From: Paracidovorax anthurii
GTDB taxonomy: Bacteria > Pseudomonadota > Gammaproteobacteria > Burkholderiales > Burkholderiaceae_C
Assembly (NCBI RefSeq): GCF_003269065.1
Contig: NZ_QLTA01000001.1
Coordinates: forward strand, 124,001-188,000
Reading direction: 5' to 3'
DNA length: 64,000 nucleotides
Shown: piece by piece, positions 57,021 to 64,000 of the stretch
How positions within the stretch are numbered: the stretch's first letter is position 1
Layout: every line of letters begins with the position of its first letter
The notes under the pieces: generated by a model
What the model was told of the DNA's origin: nothing
Seen by the model: only the letters and a program-made list of their open reading frames with translations
Database searches by the model: none
Program-made: the position numbers and the translations under genes

Positions 57021-57141
57021 CCTGCCCGGGGTGGCCATTTTCCGGCCCTCGCGTGTCATGCCAGGAGAAGCCCCGCACTGCGGGGCCTCGCCGCCCGACG
57101 GCACCGCCCGTCGATGCCCCTCCGATCCGCCCCGCACCTCC

Positions 57142-59589
57142 ATGACCTCCGCGCCGCGCCTCCGCCACCCGCTCGCTCCCCTGCCCCTCGCCGCCCGCCT
57201 GCTGTGCCTCGCCGCCCTCGGGGCCTTCGCGCCCGCCGCAGCCCTCGCCCAGCCCGCGCCCACGGCCGGGGACAGCGCCCCCCGCGCCTACGCCATCGGC
57301 CCGGGCCCGCTCGCCGCGGCCCTGAACCGCCTCGGCCGGGAATCGGGCACGCTCATCACCTTCGACCCCGCCCTGGCGGCGGGCCTGGAAACGCCCGGCG
57401 TGCAGGGCGCGCGCACGGTGGACGGCGCGCTCGCCGCGCTGCTGCGCGGCACGGGCCTGGAAGCCGTGCCGGGCCAGGACGGCGCCTACTCCCTGCGCCG
57501 CACGCCCGAGGCGGCCCCCGCGCTGCCGCCGCGCGGCGCCACGGTGCTGCGGGAGGTAACGGTCGCCGCCACCGCCACCGCCGGGCCGGACGCGCTGCCG
57601 GGCGCCTATGCCGGCGGCCAGGTGGCGCGCGGCGCGCGCCTGGGCCTGCTGGGCCAGACCGACGCGATGGACGCGCCCTTCCACGTCACCAGCATCACTG
57701 CCCAGGCCATGGAAGACCGCCAGACCACCACCGTGGCCGACGCGCTCGCCGCCGATCCCTCGGTGCGCAGCGCCGCGCCCGGCGGCGACGTGGCCGACGC
57801 CTTCTTCATCCGCGGCTTCGCCATCGGCGACAACAACATCGGCGAGGTGGCCTTCGACGGCCTGTACGGCGTGGCGCCCAACTACCGCCTGCTCACCGAC
57901 TACGCCGAGCGCGTCGAAGTGCTCAAGGGCCCGGCGGCCATGCTCTACGGCATGTCGCCCAACAGCGGCATCGGCGGCGGCATCAACGTGGTGCCCAAGC
58001 GCGCCGCCGAAGACCTGCTGCGCCTGCGCGCCGACGCCGGCACGCGCTCGCAGGCCGGCGGCCACGTGGACTTCGCGCGCCGCTTCGGCGAGGGCCGCGC
58101 GTTCGGGGTGCGCTTCAACGGCGGCCGCCGCACCGGCGACACGCCCCTGGACCACCAGCACCGCGGCGCCACGCTGGGCGCGCTGTCGCTCGACTACACC
58201 GGCGAGCGCACCCAGGCCACGCTGGACCTGATCCACCAGCGCGAGGCCGTGGACGCCCCCACGCGCCGCCCCGCGCTGGCCGCCGGCGTGCCCGTGCCCG
58301 CCGCGCCCGACGCGCGGCGCAACATCACCCAGCGCTGGGAGTGGTACGACAGCACCGAGAAATCCGCCCTGCTGCGCGTGCAGCACGCGCTGCATCCCCA
58401 GCTCTCGCTGTTCGCGAGCGCGGGCACGGCGCAGTCCGACGTGGACCGCCTCTTCAACACCCCCACCATCGTGAACACGGCGGGCGACACCCGCGTCACC
58501 CCCACGCGCGCCCGCTTCGACGTGCGCCGCGAGGCGCAGGAGGCCGGCCTGCGCGGCCGCTTCGCCACGGGCGGCGCCTCGCACCAGGTCGCGCTGCAGT
58601 GGAGCCGCTACGAGGACCGCTACCGCATGGGCTCCGTGTCCGGCAGCGCCTACACGTCCAACCTCTACGCGCCCATCGATCGGCCCGCGCAATCGGTGGC
58701 CGCGCCGGCCGCCACGCCGCAGCGCTCGGGCAACCAGCTGCGCGGCGTCGCGCTCTCGGACACCATCGGCCTGCTGGACGAGCGCCTCATCGCCGTGCTG
58801 GGCGTGCGCCGCCAGCACGTGGGCTCGGACAACTTCGACGCCACGGGCGTGCGCACCGGCACCTATGCGCAAAGCGCCACCACGCCCATGGCGGGCCTCG
58901 TGTTCAAGCCCTGGGCGGGCGTCTCCCTCTACGCCAACGCCATCGAGGGCCTGAGCAAGGGCGACACCGCGCCCGGCACCGCCAGCAACACGGGCGAGGT
59001 GTTCGCGCCCTACAAGGCCCGCCAGCGCGAGATCGGCGTGAAGGTGGACCACGGCCGCTTCATGACCACGGCCAGCCTGTTCCAGATCCGCAAGCCCAGC
59101 GGCCTGCTGGTGGACAACCGCTTCACGGTGGCCGGCGAGCAGCGCAACCGCGGCCTGGAGCTGACCGCCTACGGCGCGCTGCCCGGCGGCTGGCGCCTGC
59201 ACGGCGGCGCCACCTGGATCGACGCCGAACTCACGCGCACCGGCAACCCGGCCACGGCTGGGCGCACCGCCGTGGGCGTGCCGCGCGCGCAGTTCACGCT
59301 GCAGGCCGAGGTGGACGCCGCCGCCGTGCCGGGCCTCACGCTCACGGCCGCGGCCCAGCACACCGGCGCGCAGTTCGCCGACGCCGCCAACACCCAGCGC
59401 CTGCCCGCCTGGACCACGCTGGACCTGGGCCTGCGCTGGCGCGCGCGCATCGCCGACCGCGACACCACCTTCCGCGCCATCGTGCGCAACGCCACGGGCC
59501 GCGACTACTGGGCGGGCGCGTCCACCTGGGGCACCCTGCTGCAGGGCGCGCCGCGCACGCTGCAGGTGTCGGCCACGGTGGATTTCTGA
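57142..59589 (+). CDS. TonB-dependent siderophore receptor with signalling (STN) domain
   Basis: 815 residues. A signal peptide ends near AALA (residue 36). The STN domain (about 48-118: YAIGPGPLAAALNRLGRESG, GLEAVPGQDGAYSLRR) identifies a transducer that talks to FecR. The plug domain spans about 138-270 (VADALAADPSVRSA, FFIRGFAI, VEVLKGPAAMLYG), and the barrel ends with a C-terminal Phe (QVSATVDF). The gene lies immediately behind fecI-fecR and is their likely target. The ligand is a ferric siderophore of FhuA/FpvA-like type by barrel resemblance; identity unknown. Ends 3 bp before the convergent effector gene. Confidence 0.93.
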   Translation: MTSAPRLRHPLAPLPLAARLLCLAALGAFAPAAALAQPAPTAGDSAPRAYAIGPGPLAAALNRLGRESGTLITFDPALAAGLETPGVQGARTVDGALAALLRGTGLEAVPGQDGAYSLRRTPEAAPALPPRGATVLREVTVAATATAGPDALPGAYAGGQVARGARLGLLGQTDAMDAPFHVTSITAQAMEDRQTTTVADALAADPSVRSAAPGGDVADAFFIRGFAIGDNNIGEVAFDGLYGVAPNYRLLTDYAERVEVLKGPAAMLYGMSPNSGIGGGINVVPKRAAEDLLRLRADAGTRSQAGGHVDFARRFGEGRAFGVRFNGGRRTGDTPLDHQHRGATLGALSLDYTGERTQATLDLIHQREAVDAPTRRPALAAGVPVPAAPDARRNITQRWEWYDSTEKSALLRVQHALHPQLSLFASAGTAQSDVDRLFNTPTIVNTAGDTRVTPTRARFDVRREAQEAGLRGRFATGGASHQVALQWSRYEDRYRMGSVSGSAYTSNLYAPIDRPAQSVAAPAATPQRSGNQLRGVALSDTIGLLDERLIAVLGVRRQHVGSDNFDATGVRTGTYAQSATTPMAGLVFKPWAGVSLYANAIEGLSKGDTAPGTASNTGEVFAPYKARQREIGVKVDHGRFMTTASLFQIRKPSGLLVDNRFTVAGEQRNRGLELTAYGALPGGWRLHGGATWIDAELTRTGNPATAGRTAVGVPRAQFTLQAEVDAAAVPGLTLTAAAQHTGAQFADAANTQRLPAWTTLDLGLRWRARIADRDTTFRAIVRNATGRDYWAGASTWGTLLQGAPRTLQVSATVDF

Positions 59590-59592
59590 AAC

Positions 59593-61557
59593 TCAGGCCG
59601 GCATGCCACCCAGCTTCAGCAGCAGCGCGCTCTCCTCTTCGGACTTGCTGCGAACGAAGTCGGCCGCGGCCACGTTGTAGGCCACGCGCTCTTCCACGTG
59701 GGCATCGCCATCGGGCGGCAGTTCCCGGTCGTGGAACTCATGTTGGTCGAACTTCGCATCCAGTTCCGCGAAAGACTCCGGGTGCAGCTGGCGCATGCCG
59801 TCGCGCCAGATATCGAGCGACAGCAGGTACGGCCCCAGCGTGCCGGGATCGGCCTCGGCCTCCAGCACGCGGCCGGCGATCAGCGCCAGGTCGGTGGGCG
59901 TCAGCACGCTCTCGGGCGCATAGGCCATTTCGGCGGGGACGCTGTCGGGCAGGCCCAGCGCATCCTTGAGCGCCACCTGGGCGTGCAGCAGGGTCTCCAT
60001 CGCCTCGCGGTCCAGCTGGCCCGCCATGTCCTCCGGCAGGCCCTGCAACTGCCGGGCGCGCTGGATGAACTGGTGCACCTCGGTTTCCAGCGCGTTCAGC
60101 CGGAACTGGCGCCGTGCCCAATCCCCGAGCCCGGCGGCATCGACACGGCCCTCGCGGATGGCACGCGCCATGTCGTGGGTGCGCACGGCGAGCACGATGG
60201 CGGCGAACCCTGCCGCCACGTTGTCGCCGCAGGTGCCCAGCGCGTTCTCGGACATCGCGAACACCCGGGCCCGCAAGTCGCTGTCCTCGCACACCGCCCG
60301 GATCACCTCGCGGCCCTCTTCCAGGATCACCCGCCCCCGGCCATCGGGATCGGCCAGCGCGAGCGCGGACGGGCGCCGCCGCTCCAGCAGCCGCGAGAAC
60401 GACGATGCATAGGTCTCCCCACCAAACGCCGCGATCTCCGGCACGGGCGCGTCCATCCATTGCCCGGCCGTCTCCGCCAGCGGGCGCGCCTGCGCGACAT
60501 CGTCCTCCAGCTCGGCCTCCTGGCGCAGCAGCCGCCGCGCATGCCCCAGGACCGACAGCGCCGCATCGCGGTCCTCCGGGGCCTCCATGCCGGCCAGGAC
60601 CTGCGCCTGCGCTGCCTCCAGCGCATCGGTCCCCGCATCCTTCATCAGCGCCTTCACGGCGGCCGCGCGCCGCTCGGGTAACGGTTCGGCCAGCGCGGCC
60701 CGCAACGCCTCGCCGAGCGACGGCGCCGTGCCGCCGGGCACGGCACCGGGATGCCGCGCGACGAAACGCCGTTCCCAGCGGCTCAGGAACGCCTCGTCCG
60801 TGACCTGGTAGCCCGATTCCGCCAGCGCGGCGATGCCGTCCTGCCGCAGCCTGCGCGCATGCGCCGGAGCGATGGTGCCCTCGGTCTCGCAGTGGTAGAG
60901 CAGCGCCTGGTGCGCGGCCTCGCGCAGCGCCGGGTCCAGCGCGGCATCGCCGATCACGCGCAGCAGGTGGTTGAGCGCCGTGCGGTACTCCGGCCGGAGC
61001 ATCGAGTCGTAGTAGTCGCTGCGGCTGTCGGCCATCCGCTGCGCCACCGTGGTGGCGGAACAAAGCCCCGAGCCCAGCGTGCGCACGATGTTGTGCGCCT
61101 GCGACCAGTGGTGGGCGCTGCGGTGCTCGGCCGTGTGGGTGCGCAGGCGGGCATGCTGCACGGATAGCCACAGCGTCATCGCCTCGACGCGCTCCCCGGG
61201 GTCGGCGGCCTGCCGGAACCGCTGCTCCAGCGCCGCCTCCAGGCGGGCGCGCTGCTCGGGCGCGAGCCGCTTGGCATAGAGGTACTGCTCGGATGCCGGC
61301 TTCTTGAGCCAGCGATCATGGAGCACCGCGGAGTGCCGGGCCATCTCGCCCAGCGCGGATTGCACCCATGCGCCGTCCGCGCGCGGCCGCCCCCCGGCCG
61401 CAGCGGCCGCGGGAGCGCGCGCGGCCCCTGGCGGAAAGCCCGTGGCCAGCGCGGCCGCGGAGCCCCGGCCGGCAGCCGGCGCGGGAACGGAACCCTGGGC
61501 ATCGCGCGGCCGCGCGGGGCTCGGGGCGGCCGGCAGGCCGGACCGGATCACAGGCAT
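59593..61557 (-). CDS. Putative type III effector with a NEL-type E3 ubiquitin ligase domain
   Basis: 654 residues, no signal peptide. Residues 1-65 are Pro/Ala/Arg-rich and disordered; 66-345 are helical and share segments with the effector at 51090-51935; there are no leucine-rich repeats. The C-terminal NEL domain begins near 415. RVFAMSENALGTCGDNVAAG carries the catalytic C-x-D motif (Cys443, Asp445). WARRQFRLNALETEVHQFIQ and ALKDALGLP, then LTPTDLALIAGRVLEAE and YLLSLDIWRDGMRQLHPESF follow in the order seen in IpaH/SspH and in LRR-less Ralstonia Rip effectors. It would ubiquitinate host proteins. An exact PIP box and -10 element lie upstream. Confidence 0.82.
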   Translation of the reverse strand: MPVIRSGLPAAPSPARPRDAQGSVPAPAAGRGSAAALATGFPPGAARAPAAAAAGGRPRADGAWVQSALGEMARHSAVLHDRWLKKPASEQYLYAKRLAPEQRARLEAALEQRFRQAADPGERVEAMTLWLSVQHARLRTHTAEHRSAHHWSQAHNIVRTLGSGLCSATTVAQRMADSRSDYYDSMLRPEYRTALNHLLRVIGDAALDPALREAAHQALLYHCETEGTIAPAHARRLRQDGIAALAESGYQVTDEAFLSRWERRFVARHPGAVPGGTAPSLGEALRAALAEPLPERRAAAVKALMKDAGTDALEAAQAQVLAGMEAPEDRDAALSVLGHARRLLRQEAELEDDVAQARPLAETAGQWMDAPVPEIAAFGGETYASSFSRLLERRRPSALALADPDGRGRVILEEGREVIRAVCEDSDLRARVFAMSENALGTCGDNVAAGFAAIVLAVRTHDMARAIREGRVDAAGLGDWARRQFRLNALETEVHQFIQRARQLQGLPEDMAGQLDREAMETLLHAQVALKDALGLPDSVPAEMAYAPESVLTPTDLALIAGRVLEAEADPGTLGPYLLSLDIWRDGMRQLHPESFAELDAKFDQHEFHDRELPPDGDAHVEERVAYNVAAADFVRSKSEEESALLLKLGGMPA

Positions 61558-61600
61558 GAAGGGCTCCGAGGGCAGGGGCGCAAGGGAATGATGAAACCGG

Positions 61601-61661
61601 ACGATGCCCGTTTGCCCACCCGCCCGCACCGCGCGCGCGAAACCCCGTCCCGCCGCGCGAA
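61601..61661 (-). promoter_or_regulatory. PIP box and -10 element for the NEL effector gene
   Basis: On the minus strand TTCGC (61661-61657), 15 bases, TTCGC (61641-61637), then CATCGT (61606-61601), matching YANNNT, 30 bases after the box. The ATG is 44 bases further. The box lies within 61-85 bp of the divergent threonine dehydratase start. Confidence 0.87.
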
Positions 61662-61721
61662 GCCACGCCCCGGCGAAGCCACCGGGCATTCCGGCCCGCG
61701 GCACGCGCCACAATGGCGCCC

Positions 61722-62921
61722 ATGCTCACCCTCCCCGACATCCAGGCCGCCGCCGCCCGCCTCCAGGGCCAGGTGCTCGACACCCCTTGCGTCGAATCGC
61801 GCACGCTCTCGCAGATCGTGGGCGCGCAGGTGTTCCTCAAGTTCGAGAACCTGCAGTTCACCGCCTCGTTCAAGGAGCGCGGCGCCTGCAACAAGCTCGC
61901 GCTGCTCTCCGAGGCCGAGCGCGCGCGCGGCGTGATCGCCATGAGCGCCGGCAACCACGCCCAGGGCGTGGCCTACCACGCGCAGCGCCTGGGCCTGCAG
62001 GCCGTGATCGTCATGCCGCGCTTCACGCCCGGCGTGAAGGTGGAGCGCACGCGCGGCTTCGGCGCCGAAGTGGTGCTGCACGGCGACACGCTGGAGGCGG
62101 CGCGCGCGCATGCCTACGCGCTCGCCGAAGAGCGCGGCCTGACCTTCGTGCACCCCTACGACGACGAGGCCGTGGCCGCGGGCCAGGGCACCATCGGCCT
62201 GGAGATGCTGCAGGCCGTGCCCGACCTCGACACGCTGGTCATCGCCGTGGGCGGCGGCGGCCTGATCTCCGGCATCGCCACCGCGGCCAAGGCGCTCAGG
62301 CCCGGCATCGAGATCGTGGGCGTGCAGACCGCGCGCTTCCCGGCCATGGTCAACGCCATCCAGGGCACGCACCACGAACAGGGCACCTCCACCATCGCCG
62401 AGGGCATCGCCGTGGGCACGCCCGGCAAGATCACGCAGGAGGTGATCGCCCGGCTGGTGGACGACCTCGTGCTGGTGGACGAGGGCGACATCGAGCAGGC
62501 CGTGCTGATGCTGCTGGAGATCGAGAAGACCCTGGTGGAAGGCGCGGGCGCGGTCGGCCTCGCGGCCCTGCTGCGGCACCCGGAGCGCTTTCGCGGCAAG
62601 CGCGTGGGGCTGGTGCTGTGCGGCGGCAACATCGACCCGCTGCTGCTGGCCGCGATCATCGGGCGCGGCATGGCGCGCTCGGGGCGCCTCGCGCGCATCC
62701 GGGTGGGCGCGCGCGACGTGCCCGGCGTGCTCGCGCGCATCACCGCCACCGTGGCCGAGGCCGGCGCCAACATCGAGGAGGTGCACCACCAGCGCGCCTT
62801 CACCATGCTGTCCGCGCAGAACGTGGAGATCGAACTCGTGCTGCAGACGCGCGGCCAGGAGCACGTGCAGCAGGTGCTGGCGCAACTGCGCGCGGCGGCC
62901 ATGCAGGCCGACCTGGTGTGA
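61722..62921 (+). CDS. ilvA: Threonine ammonia-lyase (dehydratase) with ACT domain
   Basis: 399 residues from ATG 61722 (61713 would add three). The PLP Lys is in FTASFKERGACNKL (near residue 56), the phosphate loop in VGGGGLISGIATAAK (near 183), and ENLQFTASFK and SAGNHAQGVAYHA complete the active site. A single C-terminal ACT domain (IRVGARDVPGVLARITATVA) covers about 325-399. This short form (about 400 residues) is usually the catabolic or TdcB-like/YbgE-type enzyme with ACT; it makes 2-oxobutanoate from threonine. Its upstream region holds the divergent PIP box of the effector gene. Confidence 0.92.
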   Translation: MLTLPDIQAAAARLQGQVLDTPCVESRTLSQIVGAQVFLKFENLQFTASFKERGACNKLALLSEAERARGVIAMSAGNHAQGVAYHAQRLGLQAVIVMPRFTPGVKVERTRGFGAEVVLHGDTLEAARAHAYALAEERGLTFVHPYDDEAVAAGQGTIGLEMLQAVPDLDTLVIAVGGGGLISGIATAAKALRPGIEIVGVQTARFPAMVNAIQGTHHEQGTSTIAEGIAVGTPGKITQEVIARLVDDLVLVDEGDIEQAVLMLLEIEKTLVEGAGAVGLAALLRHPERFRGKRVGLVLCGGNIDPLLLAAIIGRGMARSGRLARIRVGARDVPGVLARITATVAEAGANIEEVHHQRAFTMLSAQNVEIELVLQTRGQEHVQQVLAQLRAAAMQADLV

Positions 62922-63029
62922 GCCGCACCGCCGCGCCCATGTAGGACGCGGGCGGCTTTTGCGCCCAATGCCCGCACAAACACACGCCGTTGCGTCAGGG
63001 CCGCGCCGTTTTCGGCACACTGCGGGCCC

Positions 63030-64000
63030 ATGCAGAAACCCCAACGACGCCACTTCCTCCGCACCCTCGGCCGCGGCGCCGCGCTGGCCACGGCGGGCGG
63101 CCTGGGCCTGAACTGGACCCAGGCCTTCGCCGCCCTCAAGCCCCTGGGCGCGCCCCGGGCCTTCGATTTCGCGGCCCTCAAGGGACAGGCCCGCGCGCTC
63201 GCCGCCAAGGCCTACGAGCCCCCCAAGGACAGCATCCCGCCCTCGGTGGGCCAGCTCGACTGGGACCAGTACCAGTCCATCCAGTTCCGGGGCGACCACG
63301 CCCTGTGGGCCGACGAGAAGCTGCGCTTCCAGGCCAAGTTCTTCCACCTGGGCCTGTTCTTCAAGAAGCCCGTGCGCATGTTCGAGCTGGCGGACGGCCA
63401 GGCCCAGGAACTGGCCTACGACCCCGAGATGTTCGACTACGGCAAGAGCGGCCTGAAGGCCGGCGACCTGCCGCCCAGCCTCGGCTTCGCGGGCTTTCGC
63501 CTCAACTTCCACACCGACCCCGTGCGCGACGTGGCGGCCTTCCTGGGCGCGAGCTACTTCCGCGCCGTGGGCGGGGAATGGCAGTACGGCCTCTCGGCCC
63601 GCGGCCTCGCGATCGACACCGGCATGCAGCGCCCGGAAGAGTTCCCGGATTTCACCGCCTTCTACCTGGAGCGGCCCGCGCCGGGCTCCAACACCGTCGT
63701 GGTGCTGGCCCTGCTCGATTCGCCCAGCGTCGCGGGCGCCTACCGCTTCGCGATCACGCCGGGCGACACGCAGGTGATGGAGATCGACGCCGCGCTCTAC
63801 CCGCGCAAGGAGATCGAGCGCCTGGGCATCGCGCCCTGCACCAGCATGTTCCAGCACGGCGAGAACGACCGCCGCATGGCCAACGACTGGCGCCCCGAGA
63901 TCCACGACTCCGACGGCCTGCAGATGTGGCGCGGCAACGGCGAATGGGTCTGGCGGCCGCTCACCAACCCGCCCGCGCTGCAGTTCAACGCCTTCGCCGA
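63030..64000 (+). CDS. opgD: Glucan biosynthesis protein D (OpgD/MdoD), N-terminal part
   Basis: 323 codons are visible before the right edge. The Tat signal RRHFLRTLGRGAALATAGG at residues 6-24 is characteristic of OpgD rather than OpgG. The mature start FDFAALKGQARALAAKAYEP, then QYQSIQFRGDHALW and GFRLNFHTDPVRDVAAFLGA follow the family, as does CTSMFQHGENDRRMANDWRP. OpgD acts in the periplasm on osmoregulated periplasmic glucans, which are needed for virulence in several plant pathogens. The remaining roughly 200 residues lie outside the window. Confidence 0.9.
   Translation, partial: MQKPQRRHFLRTLGRGAALATAGGLGLNWTQAFAALKPLGAPRAFDFAALKGQARALAAKAYEPPKDSIPPSVGQLDWDQYQSIQFRGDHALWADEKLRFQAKFFHLGLFFKKPVRMFELADGQAQELAYDPEMFDYGKSGLKAGDLPPSLGFAGFRLNFHTDPVRDVAAFLGASYFRAVGGEWQYGLSARGLAIDTGMQRPEEFPDFTAFYLERPAPGSNTVVVLALLDSPSVAGAYRFAITPGDTQVMEIDAALYPRKEIERLGIAPCTSMFQHGENDRRMANDWRPEIHDSDGLQMWRGNGEWVWRPLTNPPALQFNAFA

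Overview
The window is GC-rich, densely coded chromosomal DNA of a betaproteobacterium. Gene content points to the Comamonadaceae, most likely a plant-associated Acidovorax/Paracidovorax: nag-type salicylate and gentisate genes, Bug and branched-chain amino acid binding proteins, a split methionine synthase, and above all three genes for type III effector-like proteins, each preceded by an exact plant-inducible-promoter box (TTCGC-N15-TTCGC). The genus is inference from gene content; there is no rRNA gene to confirm it.

Layout. 0-9 kb: end of a branched-chain amino acid type ABC transporter locus, ferredoxin-NADP reductase, a glycine-zipper envelope protein, a YihY/BrkB membrane protein, a membrane diguanylate cyclase, and the C-terminal part of cobalamin-dependent methionine synthase. 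9-18.6 kb: a lipoprotein, an M24 peptidase-like/GGCT pair, a cupin plus four-rhodanese fusion, a Bug binding protein, a LysR/DoxX/extradiol dioxygenase group and a LysR/PACE efflux pair. 18.6-22.8 kb: a lower-GC variable island with a membrane-active toxin-like protein and its probable immunity protein, a phage tail gene remnant, an ADP-ribosyltransferase-like toxin with an overlapping small membrane protein, and a TonB receptor that has lost its N-terminal half. 23-30 kb: polyphosphate kinase 2, glutamate dehydrogenase, an unrecognised cysteine-motif protein, RecQ, and the N-terminal (homocysteine) part of methionine synthase, 20 kb away from its partner and on the other strand.

30-38 kb: a histidine kinase and sigma-54 response regulator followed by a candidate enhancer dyad, a sigma-54 promoter and a small exported protein; then an MFS transporter, an exported alpha/beta hydrolase and a chemoreceptor. 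38-49 kb: an SDR/AraC pair, then a salicylate-to-central-metabolism block: salicylate 5-hydroxylase (nagAa-G-H-Ab), NagR, and gentisate 1,2-dioxygenase, fumarylpyruvate hydrolase, maleylpyruvate isomerase and an aromatic acid transporter, bounded by a second LysR gene. 49-64 kb: an AidB-like acyl-CoA dehydrogenase, two divergent effector genes sharing a double PIP-box intergenic region, a FecI/FecR/TonB receptor iron system with a Fur box, an effector with a NEL-type E3 ubiquitin ligase domain and its own PIP box, threonine dehydratase, and the start of a Tat-exported glucan biosynthesis protein.

As a whole the right-hand third looks host-directed: enzymes to consume salicylate, iron uptake, and Hrp-controlled effectors lie within about 22 kb. 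A dispersed intergenic repeat of about 60 bp occurs at least six times in both orientations.
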